Assembly: GCA_947561715.1 (NCBI GenBank)
Contig: OX387204.1
Location: forward strand, 5,151,001-5,215,000
Origin: Ascidia mentula
Taxonomy: Eukaryota > Chordata > Ascidiacea > Phlebobranchia > Ascidiidae
Direction: 5' to 3'
Length of the DNA: 64,000 nt
Shown: positions 13,001 to 24,906 of the stretch, in pieces
Layout of the letters: every line of letters begins with the position of its first letter
Numbering within the stretch: the first letter of the stretch is position 1
Position numbers and translations under genes: made by a program
The notes under the pieces: generated by a model
The model's input: the letters and a program-made list of their open reading frames with translations, nothing else
Told to the model about the DNA's origin: nothing
Database searches by the model: none

Positions 13001-16000
13001 GAATTTTTCTTTTTCTGAAAAGCTTCAAAAAAAAATTAATGTACCAAAAACAAAATCCCTCTCAATTTATGATATGATTTCATTGGTTTATAGTGATGCT
13101 GTAGTGACTCGACATTAATATTATCTGTGCAGTTAAATCAGGTTCTTACAAAAATTCAAAGCAAAACAGAAGAGTCTGGCCAGAAACTATGAACAATTAT
13201 TTTACAGATCTATGCCTCAAACAACCCAACCAACTGGATTTTGGAGATGGCATTTTAGTGCAGTTTCTTTGCCCAGCTGGTTGTCAACAAACCTCATCAC
13301 GTTTATGGGGAACAGAAGTTTATACAGATGATTCTTACATCTGTGCAGCTGCAATTCATGATGGAATAATTTCTGGTAAAGTTTTCTTTTGTGATTTGTT
13401 TCACTTAATTTGCTACAATGGAATGCTGTGGCTGATTTCTGTACAAAGGCATTTCATTTTTCTGTCAATCAAAGACTTGCAAATATTTAAAAAAGCATAA
13501 TACTATTTTCACTTTCAGACACTGGTGGATTGGTCACTGTATATCTAACTAGTGGATTAACATCTTATGCTGGAAGCACTCAAAATGGAATCACCAGTAA
13601 ATCTTTTGGAAGTTGGTCACGATCATTTACTTTTAGCAGTAAGTTGGTCAATGAAATCCCAATGTTTTCTTTGTTGGTTTGTTATAGCCAACCTATTTGA
13701 CAAAAAACTTACATTTCCATTTTCAGATCCTTGCACTAAACAAGCTAATCAGTTGGAATTTGATGGAGAAAGCTCTGCATCATACTCTTGTCCATCTGGT
13801 TGTCAACAAACCTCATCACGTTTATGGGGAACAGAAGTTTATACAGATGATTCTTACATCTGTGCAGCTGCTATTCATTATGGTGTAATTTCAGGTTACT
13901 TATTTTTTCATGTGAATGTATTTAGGATTAGAAATATAACATGATGTTGAAACATATCTTAGATTCCGGTGGAATAGTCACTGTGACTAAACTAGGAGGG
14001 ATGACATCGTACAAAGGAAGTAAACAGAATGGAATTACCAGTAAATCTTATGGAAGCTGGAGTGGATCTTTTACTTTCAAAAGTATGATGTAACTTCCTA
14101 ATTTTACATTTCATTGTCATCAGAAAGAATTTTTCTTTTTCTGAAAAGCTTCAAAAAAAAAATTAATGTACCAAAAATAAAATCCCTCTCAATTTATTAT
14201 CTGATTTCATTGGTTTATAGTGGTGCTGTAGTGACTTGACATTAATATTATCTGTGCAGTTAAATCAATTTCTTACAAAAATTCAAAGCAAAACAGAAGA
14301 GTCTGGCCAGAAACTATTAACAATTATTTTACAGATCTATGCCTCAAACAACCCAACCAACTGGATTTTGGAGATGGCATTTTAGTGCAGTTTCTTTGCC
14401 CAGCTGGTTGTCAACAAACCTCATCACGTTTATGGGGAACAGAAGTTTATACAGATGATTCTTACATCTGTGCAGCTGCAATTCATGATGGAAAAATTTC
14501 TGGTAAAGTTTTCTTTTGTGATTTGTTTCACTTAATTTGCTACAATGGAATGCTGTGGCTGATTTCTGTACAAAGGCATTTCATTTTTCTGTCAATCAAA
14601 GACTTGCAAATATTTAAAAAAGCATAATACTATTATCACTTTCAGACACTGGTGGATTGGTCACTGTATATCTAACTAGTGGATTAACATCTTATGCTGG
14701 AAGCACTCAAAATGGAATCACCAGTAAATCTTTTGGAAGTTGGTCACGATCATTTACTTTTAGCAGTAAGTTGGTCAATGAAATCCCAATGTTTTCTTTG
14801 TTGGTTTGTTATAGCCAACCTATTTGACAAAAAACTTACATTTCCATTTTCAGATCCTTGCACTAAACAAGCTAATCAGTTGGAATTTGATGGAGAAAGC
14901 TCTGCATCATACTCTTGTCCATCTGGTTGTCAACAAACCTCATCACGTTTATGGGGAACAGAAGTTTATACAGATGATTCTTACATCTGTGCAGCTGCTA
15001 TTCATGATGGTGTAATTTCAGGTTACTTATTTTTTCATGTGAGTGTATTTAGGATTAGAAATATAACATGATGTTGAAACATATCTTAGATTCCGGTGGA
15101 ATAGTCACTGTGACTAAACTAGGAGGGATAACATCGTACACAGGAAGTAAACAGAATGGAATTACCAGTAAATCTTATGGAAGCTGGAGTGGATCTTTTA
15201 CTTTCAAAAGTATGATGTAACTTCCTAATTTTACATTTCATTGTCATGAGAAAGAATTTTTCTTTTTCTGAAAAGCTTCAAAAAAAAATTAATGTACCAA
15301 AAATAAAATCCCTCTCAATTTATTATCTGATTTCATTGGTTTATAGTGGTGCTGTAGTGACTTGACATTAATATTATCTGTGCAGTTAAATCAATTTCTT
15401 ACAAAAATTCAAAGCAAAACAGACGAGTCTGGCCAAAAACTATTAACAATTATTTTACAGATCTATGCCTCAAACAACCCAACCAAATGGATTTTGGAGA
15501 TGTCATTTTAGTGCAGTTTCTTTGCCCAGCTGGTTGTCAACAAACCTCATCACGTTTATGGGGAACAGAAGTTTATACAGATGATTCTTACATCTGTGCA
15601 GCTGCAATTCATGATGGAAAAATTTCTGGTAAAGTTTTCTTATGTGATTTGTTTTACTTAATTTGCTACAATGGAATGCTGTGTGTGATTTCTGTACAAA
15701 GGCATTTTATTTTTCTGTCAATCAAAAACTTGCAAATATTTAAAAAAGCATAATACTATTATCACTTTCAGACACTGGTGGATTGGTCACTGTATATCTA
15801 ACTAGTGGATTAACATCTTATGCTGGAAGCACTCAAAATGGAATCACCAGTAAATCTTTTGGAAGTTGGTCACGATCATTTACTATTAGCAGTAAGTTGG
15901 TCAATGAAATCCCAATGTTTTCTTTGTTGGTTTGTTATAGCCAACCTATTTGACAAAAAACTTACATTTCCATTTTCAGATCCTTGCACTAAGCAAGCTA

Positions 16001-19000
16001 ATCAGTTGGAATTTGATGGAGAAAACTCTGCATCATACACTTGTCCATCTGGTTGTCAACAAACCTCATCACGTTTATGGGGAACAGAAGTTTATACAGA
16101 TGATTCTTACATCTGTGCAGCTGCAATTCATGATGGAAAAATTTCGGGTAAAGTTTTCTTATGTGATTTGTTTCACTTAATTTGCTACAATGGAATGCTG
16201 TGTCTGATTTCTGCACAAAGGCATTTTATTTTTCTGTCAATCAAAGACTTGCAAATATTCAAAAAAGCATAATACTATTATCACTTTCAGACACTGGTGG
16301 ATTAGTCACTGTATATCTAACTAGTGGATTAACATCTTATGCTGGAAGCACTCAAAATGGAATCACCAGTAAATCTTTTGGAAGTTGGTCACGATCATTT
16401 ACTTTTAGCAGTAAGTTGGTCAATGAAATCCCAATGTTTTCTTTGTTGGTTTGTTATAGCCAACCTACTTGACAAAAAACTTACATTTCCATTTTCAGAT
16501 CCTTGCACTAAACAAGCTAAACAGTTGGAATTTGATGGAGAAAGCTCTGCATCATACACTTGTCCATCTGGTTGTCAACAAACCTCATCACGTTTATGGG
16601 GAACAGAAGTTTATACAGATGATTCTTACATCTGTGCAGCTGCTATTCATGATGGTGTAATTTCAGGTTACTTATTTTTTCATGTGAATGTATTTAGGAT
16701 TAGAAATATAACATGATGTTGAAACATATCTTAGATTCCGGTGGAATAGTCACTGTGACTAAACTTGGAGGGATGACATCGTACAAAGGAAGTAAACAGA
16801 ATGGAATTACCAGTAAATCTTATGGAAGCTGGAGTGGATCTTTTACTTCCAAAAGTATGATGTAACTTCCTAATTTTACATTTCATTGTGATCAGAATGA
16901 ATTTTTCTTTTTCTGAAAAGCTTCAAAAAAAAATTAATGTACCAAAAATAAAATCCCTCTCAATTTATTATCTGATTTCAGTGGTTTATAGTGGTGCTGT
17001 AGTGACTTGACATTAATATTATCTGTGCAGTTAAATCAATTTCTTACAAAAATTCAAAGCAAAACAGAAGAGTCTGGCCAGAAAGTATTAACAATTATTT
17101 TACAGATCTATGCCTCAAACAACCCAACCAACTGGATTTTGGAGATGGCATGTTAGTGCAGTTTCTTTGCCCAGCTGGTTGTCAACAAACCTCATCACGT
17201 TTATGGGGAACAGAAGTTTATACAGATGATTCTTACATCTGTGCAGCTGCAATTCATGATGGAATAGTTTCTGGTAAAGTTTTCTTTTGTGATTTGTTTC
17301 ACTTAATTTGCTACAATGGAATGCTGTGTCTGATTTCTGTACAAAGGCATTTTATTTTTCTGTCAATCAAAGACTTGCAAATATTTAAAAAAGCATAATA
17401 CTATTATCACTTTCAGACACTGGTGGATTGGTCACTGTATATCTAACTAGTGGATTAACATCTTATGCTGGAAGCACTCAAAATGGAATCACCAGTAAAT
17501 CTTTTGGAAGTTGGTCACGATCATTTACTTTTAGCAGTAAGTTGGTCAATGAAATCCCAATGTTTTCTTTGTTGGTTTGTTATAGCCAACCTATTTGACA
17601 AAAAACTTACATTTCCATTTTCAGATCCTTGCACTAAACAAGCTAATCAGTTGGAATTTGATGGAGAAAACTCTGCATCATACACTTGTCCATCTGGTTG
17701 TCAACAAACCTCATCACGTTTATGGGGAACAGAAGTTTATACAGATGATTCTTACATCTGTGCAGCTGCTATTCATGATGGTGTAATTTCAGGTTACTTA
17801 TTTTTTCATGTGAATGTATTTAGGATTAGAAATATAACATGATGTTGAAACATATCTTAGATTCCGGTGGAATAGTCACTGTGACTAAACTTGGAGGGAT
17901 GACATCGTACAAAGGAAGTAAACAGAATGGAATTACCAGTAAATCTTATGGAAGCTGGAGTGGATCTTTTACTTTCAAAAGTATGATGTAACTTCCTAAT
18001 TTTACATTTCATTGTCATCAGAAAAAATTTTTCTTTTTCTGAAAAGCTTCAAAAAAAAATTAATGTACCAAAAATAAAATCCCTCTCAATTTATTATCTG
18101 ATTTCAGTGGTTTATAGTGGTGCTGTAGTGACTTGAAATTAATATTATCTGTGCAGTTAAATCAATTTCTTACAAAAATTCAAAGCAAAATAGAAGAGTC
18201 TGGCCAGAAACTATTAACAATTATTTTACAGATCTATGCCTCAAACAACCCAACCAACTGGATTTTGGAGATGGCATGTTAGTGCAGTTTCTTTGCCCAG
18301 CTGGTTGTCAACAAACCTCATCACGTTTATGGGGAACAGAAGTTTATACAGATGATTCTTACATCTGTGCAGCTGCAATTCATGATGGAATAATTTCTGG
18401 TAAAGTTTTCTTTTGTGATTTGTTTCACTTAATTTGCTACAATGGAATGCTGTGTCTGATTTCTGTACAAAGGCATTTTATTTTTCTGTCAATCAAAGAC
18501 TTGCAAATATTTAAAAAAGCATAATACTATTATCACTTTCAGACACTGGTGGATTGGTCACTGTATATCTAACTAGTGGATTAACATCTTATGCTGGAAG
18601 CACTCAAAATGGAATCACCAGTAAATCTTTTGGAAGTTGGTCACGATCATTTACTTTTAGCAGTAAGTTGGTCAATGAAATCCCAATGTTTTTTTTGTTG
18701 GTTTGTTATAGCCAACCTATTTGACAAAAAACTTACATTTCCATTTTCAGATCCTTGCACTAAACAAGCTAATCAGTTGGAATTTGATGGAGAAAACTCT
18801 GCATCATACACTTGTCCATCTGGTTGTCAACAAACCTCATCACGTTTATGGGGAACAGAAGTTTATACAGATGATTCTTACATCTGTGCAGCTGCTATTC
18901 ATGATGGTGTAATTTCAGGTTACTTATTTTTTTATGTGAATGTATTTAGGATTAGAAATATAACATGATGTTGAAACATATCTTAGATTCCGGTGGAATA

Positions 19001-22000
19001 GTCACTGTGACTAAACTTGGAGGGATGACATCGTACAAAGGAAGTAAACAGAATGGAATTACCAGTAAATCTTATGGAAGCTGGAGTGGATCTTTTACTT
19101 TCAAAAGTATGATGTAACTTCCTATTTTTGCATTTCATTGTCATCAGAAAGAATTTTTCTTTTTCTGAAAAGCTTAAAAAAAAAATTAATGTACCAAAAA
19201 TAAAATCCCTCTCAATTTATTATCTGATTTCAGTGGTTTATAGTGGTGCTGTAGTGACTTGACATTAATATTATCTGTGCAGTTAAATCAATTTCTTACA
19301 AAAATTTAAAGCAAAACAGAAGAGTCTGACCAGAAACTATTAACAATTATTTTTCAGATCTATGCCTCAAACAACCCAACCAACTGGATTTTGGAGATGG
19401 CATTTTAGTGCAGTTTCTTTGCCCAGCTGGTTGTCAACAAACCTCATCACGTTTATGGGGAACTGAAGTTTATACAGATGATTCTTACATCTGTGCAGCT
19501 GCAATTCATGATGGAATAATTTCTGGTAAAGTTTTCTTTTGTGATTTGTTTCACTTAATTTGCTACATTGGAATGCTGTGTGTGATTTCTGTACAAAGGC
19601 ATTTTATTTTTCTGTCAATCAAAGACTTGCAAATATTCAAAAAAAAGGATAATACTATTATCACTTTCAGACACTGGTGGATTGGTCACTGTATATCTAA
19701 CTAGTGGATTAACATCTTATGCTGGAAGCACTCGAAATGGAATCACCAGTAAATCTTTTGGAAGTTGGTCACGATCATTTACATTTAGCAGTAAGTTGGT
19801 CAATGAAATCTCAATGTTTTCTTTGTTGGTTTGTTATAGCCAACCTATTTGACAAAAAACTTACATTTCCATTTTCAGATCCTTGCACTAAACGAGGTAA
19901 ACAGTTGGAATTTGATGGAGAAAACTCTGCATCATACACTTGTCCATCTGGTTGTCAACAAACCTCATCACGTTTATGGGGAACAGAAGTTTATACAGAT
20001 GATTCTTACATCTGTGCAGCTGCTATTCATGATGGTGTAATTTCAGGTTACTTATTTTTTCATGTGAATGTATTTAGGATTAGAAATATAACATGATGTT
20101 GAAACATATCTTAGATTCCGGTGGAATAGTCACTGTGACTAAACTTGGAGGGATGACATCGTACAAAGGAAGTAAACAGAATGGAATTACCAGTAAATCT
20201 TATGGAAGCTGGAGTGGATCTTTTACTTTCAAAAGTATGATGTAACTTCTAAATCTACATTTTATTGTCATCAGAAAGAATTTTTCTTTTTCTGAAAAGC
20301 TTAAAAAAAAAATTAATGTACCAAAAATAAAATCCCTCTCAATTTATTATCTGATTTCAGTGGTTTATAGTGGTGCTGTAGTGACTTGACATTAACATTA
20401 TCTGTGCAGTTAAATCAATTTCTTACAAAAATTCAAAGCAAAACAGAAGAGTCTGGCCAGAATCTATTAACAATTATTTTACAGATCTATGCCTCAAACA
20501 ACCCAACCAACTGGATTTTGGAGATGGCATTTTAGTGCAGTTTCTTTGCCCAGCTGGTTGTCAACAAACCTCATCACGTTTATGGGGAACAGAAGTTTAT
20601 ACAGATGATTCTTACATCTGTGCAGCTGCAATTCATGATGGTGTAATTTCTGGTAAAGTTTTCTTTTGTGATTTGTTTCACTTAATTTGCTACAATGGAA
20701 TGCTGTGTGTGATTTCTGTACAAAGGCATTTTATTTTTCTGTCAATCAAAGACTTGCAAATATTTAAAAAATGCATAATACTATTATCACTTTCAGACAC
20801 TGGTGGATTGGTCACTGTATATCTAACTAGTGGATTAACATCTTATACAGGAAGCACTCAAAATGGAATCACCAGTAAATCTTTTGGAAGTTGGTCACGA
20901 TCATTTACTTTTAGCAGTAAGTTGGTCAATGAAATCCCAAAGATTTCTTTGTTGGTTTGTTATAGCCAACCTATTTGACATAAAACTTACATTTCCATTT
21001 TCAGATCCTTGCACTAAACGAGCTAAACAGTTGGAATTTGATGGAGAAAGCTCTGCATCATACACTTGTCCATCTGGTTGTCAACAAACCTCATCACGTT
21101 TATGGGGAACAGAAGTTTATACAGATGATTCTTACATCTGTGCAGCTGCAATTCATGATGGTGTAATTTCAGGTTACTTATTTTTTCATGTGAATGTATT
21201 TAGGATTAGAAATATAACATGATGTTGAAACATATCTTAGATTCTGGTGGAATAGTCACTGTGACTAAACTTGGAGGGATGACATCGTACAAAGGAAGTA
21301 AACAGAATGGAATTACCAGTAAATCTTATGGAAGCTGGAGTGGATCTTTTTCATTGAAAGGTGTGGTTTAAATTTCTTGTAGTTTATTTTGATAAGAGGA
21401 AGTCAATGTCTATGGTGTCACAGTTCTGCATGGTTTGGGTCAATGTTCATTAATCAGGTTCGTATGAAACCAGGGATGTTTCTTTCCAGTGTAAATGAAA
21501 TTTCTGGAGTGGTAATTTATGATGCATTTATTTGGTATCCAACTGACACTGGCTATTGTCGGTGGCATTTTGCAGTCATAGGGTTTTTAAGATTTTTGCC
21601 TATCTTACATCCAACAATCAATGGCATCACCTCTAAAAAAGTTGCACGTTTTTTTAAATGAAATGCAACAGGTTGAATGAAATTGTGTAAAAAGTTATTA
21701 GGGGTGAACATAAATGATAAATATTAAGAAGCACTGGTTTAGCTGACTGTTTTCCCACCTTTTTTTTTGTTCTCGACCCTTTGTGACGATTTTAACACAG
21801 GCTTTAACCACCTTGGTCTCTCTTTATATACATCGGGTTCAACACCAGGCTTTAAATATCTGCTTTAAAAACTGGTAAGGTGAAAGTGGACTTTGTTACA
21901 GACATTTACTAAATATATGCTTGAATTTGTATCAAAGCAAATATTATTATTGCACAAACCACACTTTTGTCTCGAAATGCCAACATCAGACGTGTAAGGC

Positions 22001-23164
22001 ATGTAAATAATTTGTTTCAATTATTTTGTGTTTATTGGTTCCATATGGTTGCATACACACTGTATTTCGCAACAAGGACTACTTATTTCGCTGTCCTAAC
22101 GTCGCAATCTGATCAGAGCGATGCCGATGCAACTTATTTTAATATTTGAAAAATACACCTGTTTTGGCGTTTGATGTAAATTGTGCCTAAATGGACTTAT
22201 ACGACCCCAGTTTAGGTATAGTTGATTAACTTTTTTTTCTGTTCCAAGGCATTTACGTTAATTGCGTAAAACAAGGAAGAGAGCTCGATTATGAAGAAGA
22301 TGGTTTCGCAACACTTACTTGCCCGCCGAAATGCAAAGACATTACAAACCGCCTTTGGGGAACTGACACTTACACAGATGATTCGTATGTGTGTGCTGCA
22401 GCATTTCACGCCGGCCATCTGACAGGTAACGTGGAAAGGTTAAATTTAGCCAACACGGCGAACTGCCCTGTAGTTCATCCTTATAGCATGCTATGTGTTA
22501 TCTAACTTCCTGTACTTGGTATAGGTACAATCTTGTCGTGTAGAATGCAAACATATCGTACATACAACGCAACTTTTTCTCGTGATGATGGTTAACAAAT
22601 GATGCATATACTCGTTAATAGTCTATAGCGCTCAACTTTTTTGTAGCCAAACCAATATCTGAAACTGAGGAGAATCCGGTCGTTTTGACAAGATAAAATG
22701 ATTAATTTCACTCAACATAATTAGAACACAAATTTTGTACAATGAACCGGGTTGCATTACAGCACACGTTGTCACGATGTGCTAAACCTTAAAATGCTGT
22801 CGGCTTTGTGCGGTTTCTTACAAATAAAATCGAAAGAGAAGACAGTACATGTACAGACAAATTAAATATTGTCCTTCAAAATAAACCAACCCTCATTGAA
22901 AAGTTCTTGAAAACGAAAACTATTTTTATTGGCCTAATGTATACGGAAACGCAATGCGTTGTGACCAATGATGGTAATTTATTTACCTATACCACCTTAC
23001 ATGTCTGTAAGTAACTAAATATTACTATGTTGTCAGGTTCAATCGGTGGAACCGTCCGTGTGATTAAATCCGGTGCCCAATCAAGCTATGATGGTTCAAC
23101 ACAAAATAGAATTACTTCAAATTCGTACGGATACTGGGGAGGCTCGTTCCAATTTGAGCCTTAA
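17..23164 (+). CDS. Giant poly-LCCL-domain secreted protein gene, 5' end outside window
   Basis: Made of alternating exons A (168 nt) and B (120 nt); one A+B pair encodes one 96-residue LCCL domain. A exons carry four cysteines and the LCCL signature YTDDSYICAAAIHDG; B exons carry GG-V-V, QNGITSKSYGSW and S-F-F. All introns are phase 1, so every exon is symmetric. A exons start at 230, 749, 1335, 1732, 2254, 2858, 3464, 3983, 4203, 4808, 5327, 5933, 6451, 7059, 7579, 8186, 8705, 9224, 9831, 10350, 10957, 11476, 12082, 12601, 13208, 13727, 14335, 14854, 15461, 15980, 16499, 17106, 17625, 18232, 18751, 19358, 19879, 20485, 21005 and 22249. Intron lengths in a typical unit are 144, 88, 68 and 251 nt. 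The first 400 bases match the second and third LCCL exons of the complete paralogue at 29702-30083, so the signal-peptide exon should lie about 2.2 kb left of the window. LCCL proteins are usually extracellular. Whether all exons enter one mRNA is unknown. Confidence 0.85.
4052..4110. repeat. Interstitial telomere-like hexamer tract inside an LCCL exon
   Basis: About ten hexamers of CTAACC (the TTAGGG complement) mixed with the variants CTAACA and CTCACA interrupt exon A that starts at 3983, right after its CCATCT. To the right the sequence does not resume in that exon. It continues in what is elsewhere the long B-to-A intron (tagtggtgctgtagtgac), then jumps again near 4152 into the short B-to-A intron (ttgttatagcc). 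The tract therefore sits at a rearrangement junction that removed the rest of one domain. Confidence 0.85.
4203..21360 (+). repeat. Homogeneous tandem array of 31 LCCL domains (1,126-bp two-domain unit)
   Basis: Regular order A2-B2-A1-B1. A1 exons encode C-KQPNQLDFGDG and end in ISGKVF-type donors (gtaaag). A2 exons encode PCTKQANQLEFDGE and end GVISG (gttact). B1 reads GGLVTVYLTSGLTSYAGS and B2 reads GGIVTVTKLGGMTSYKGS. Spacing of A1 exons is 1125-1127 bp throughout, except for two intervals of 1645 bp (8186 to 9831 and 15461 to 17106) that hold an extra 519-bp domain. No stop or frameshift was found in these 62 exons. The introns are about as alike between units as the exons, which points to recent amplification or gene conversion rather than selection alone. 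Confidence 0.9.
8186..21360 (+). repeat. 7,275-bp higher-order repeat within the LCCL array
   Basis: The extra 519-bp domain after 8545 recurs after 15820, exactly 7,275 bp later, and 6 x 1126 + 519 = 7275. The two copies share private variants: donor-side codons GKISGKVFLCDLF, the intron reading ICYNGMLCLISAQ, TTTACTATTAGC at the end of the preceding B exon, GGATTAGTC in the next B exon and TTTACTTCCAAAA in the B exon after that. The first block is about 8186-15460; the second starts at 15461 and is cut off by the unique 3' end of the gene at 21360. Unit-level duplication was therefore followed by duplication of a block of 13 domains. Confidence 0.8.
21361..22248 (+). other. Large intron before the terminal LCCL domain
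   Basis: This 888-nt intron separates the last array B exon (21241-21360, ending TTGAAAG before gtgtgg) from the divergent terminal A exon (acceptor ttccaag). Short open frames exist but none has domain similarity I can recognise. It marks the change from homogenised repeat sequence to single-copy sequence. Confidence 0.6.
22249..23164 (+). CDS. Terminal, divergent LCCL domain and stop codon of the giant gene
   Basis: Two exons, 22249-22425 (177 nt) and 23037-23164 (128 nt with TAA). The A exon encodes a four-cysteine half with CPPKCKDITNRLWGT and YTDDSYVCAAAFHAG; the B exon encodes GGTVRV, then SYGYWGGSFQFEP and stop. It differs clearly from the array domains (FHAG for IHDG, GYWGG for GSWSR) but matches the last domain of the paralogous gene at 31373-31836 in length and sequence. 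This fixes the C-terminus, and both genes share this non-amplified cap. The 611-nt intron between the two exons holds nothing I recognise. The exon is probably followed by a short 3' UTR. Confidence 0.88.
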
Positions 23165-23520
23165 TTAACGGTTTTTCCTGTCGGTTATTGCAGTGTGGTT
23201 ACTTTTGCATTGTTGTAAATACATTTATCTGCAGTTATGTTGTGGTTTGGTACTTTTGAAATCATTGTTCGAACTGTTTGCGAGTTTCCTATCTCTTGGT
23301 ATGCAAAAAGTCTTTTGATCTCCTGGACATCATGCGTGACGGAGTTTCTCCAAGAGAATAAAAGAAACAAAGAACAGAGGAGCCGTTGCGTTACCATAAG
23401 AGTTTACAATGGTGTAAATTGCCTCCAAGGTCATGCAGTGCCGCAAAAATGTTTGCAATGTGACTTAAGAAAATACAGTACATGCTTCATCAACTACAGA
23501 TTTTGCTGTTGCAGGTATAC

Positions 23521-23566
23521 GTGCCTGGGTTCACGTAATGCTAGTGCCTGGGTTCACGTAATGCTA
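23521..23566. repeat. 23-bp direct duplication upstream of PGK copy 1
   Basis: gtgcctgggttcacgtaatg plus cta occurs twice back to back (23521-23543, 23544-23566). The corresponding leader of PGK copy 2 (about 33425-33455) has it once, in diverged form, so this is a local duplication after the gene duplication. Confidence 0.85.
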
Positions 23567-23654
23567 TTTTGTTTCTTACAATTCAATGTGTGATGTTTAT
23601 CAAACTTTACTGTGTATTTAAGGTAGGCTTTTTTTGATCAAATAATTTACAGAA

Positions 23655-24906
23655 ATGGCATTAAACAAACTTTCAATAGACCAGTTGAATGTGGCAGACA
23701 AAAGGGTCTTAATGAGGGTAGACTTCAATGTTCCCCTCAAAAATGGAAAAATCACCAACAATCAACGTATAGTTGCTGCATTGCCTTCCATCAAACATTG
23801 TTTGGAAAATGGAGCAAAGTCTGTTGTTTTGATGAGTCATCTTGGAAAGCCAGATGGAAGAAAACAAGAAAAGTTTTCATTGGCACCTGTTGCGGCAGAG
23901 CTGAAAACTCTTCTAATGACCAATATTGTTTTTCTCGATGATTGTGTTGGGAAAGATGTTGAAGAAAAATGCGCCAGTCCACCAAAAGGTTCTGTGATTT
24001 TGTTAGAGAACCTTCGTTTCCATGTGGAAGAAGAGGGCAAGGGTGTAGAAGAAGATGGACAAAAAATGAAAGCTGATCCTCAAAAGGTCAAAGAGTTTCG
24101 TGAAAGCCTGACAAAACTTGGTGATCTATATGTAAATGATGCATTTGGCACTGCTCATAGAGCACACAGTTCAACGGCGGGTGTTAATCTTGAAAAAAGA
24201 GCATGTGGCTTTCTTGTCAAAAAAGAGCTAAACTACTTCCGAAAGGCACTTGATAATCCGCAATCACCATTTCCTGCAATTTTGGGAGGTGCTAAAGTAG
24301 AGTATAAGATACAACTGATAAGAAACATGTTGTCCAAGGTTAACGAAATGATTATTGGTGGAGGAATGGCATTTACCTTTCTTAAAGTTATAAACAACAT
24401 GAAGATTGGCAAGTCACTTTACGATGAAAAAGGAGCCGGCATTGTCTTGGAATTGATGGAACTAGCAAAAACACACAATGTTAAGGTTCACCTGCCCACA
24501 GATTTTGTAACAGGCAGCAAGTTTGATGAAAATGCTGAGGTGGGGTATTCAACTGTGGAAGGTGGCATTGAAGGTGATTGGCTGGGCATGGACATCGGTA
24601 AAGAAAGCAACAAGATCTTTGCTGAAGTGATTCAAAGGGCTAAAACAATTGTTTGGAATGGACCACCAGGTGTGTTTGAATTTCCCAACTTTGCATCTGG
24701 TACCAAATCGATGATGGATGAAGTAGTTGCTGTGACGGCTAAGGGAGCGACCACTATTATTGGTGGTGGTGACACTGCCACATGCTGTGCAAAGTAGAAT
24801 ACGGAGGATAAAGTTAGCTATGTCAGCACTGGGGGTGGTGCAAGTCTGGAGTTGTTTGAGGGCAAAGTTCTGCCTGGAGTGCAAAGCCTTTCTGATAACT
24901 GTAGTT
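23655..24906 (+). pseudogene. Intronless phosphoglycerate kinase copy 1, disabled
   Basis: Reads as PGK (glycolysis, 1,3-bisphosphoglycerate + ADP to 3-phosphoglycerate + ATP) for 380 codons without introns, then TAG at 24795-24797 replaces the conserved Trp of [13 protein letters not shown]. The remaining 36 codons are still recognisable to 24906, where a LINE is inserted at the stop codon. Compared with the intact copy at 33576 it also has Lys for Arg65 in the HLGRPDG motif, Tyr for Asp217 in GGAKVEDK, and STAG for SMVG near residue 176. Its upstream 240 bp and its 3' UTR (resuming at 25992) are homologous to those of copy 2, so it arose by segmental duplication rather than by a separate retroposition. 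The loss of about 37 C-terminal residues, including part of the nucleotide-binding lobe, makes activity unlikely. Confidence 0.9.

Noticed and set aside
4203-21360. CRISPR-like or satellite reading of the regular array
   Set aside because: The period is 1.1 kb, with spliced coding exons and a eukaryotic gene context. It is an exon array.
21778-21850. Possible hAT-like fragment in the large intron of the giant gene (ctcgaccctttgtgacg)
   Set aside because: Only a short resemblance to element interiors, without termini or a second copy in the window.
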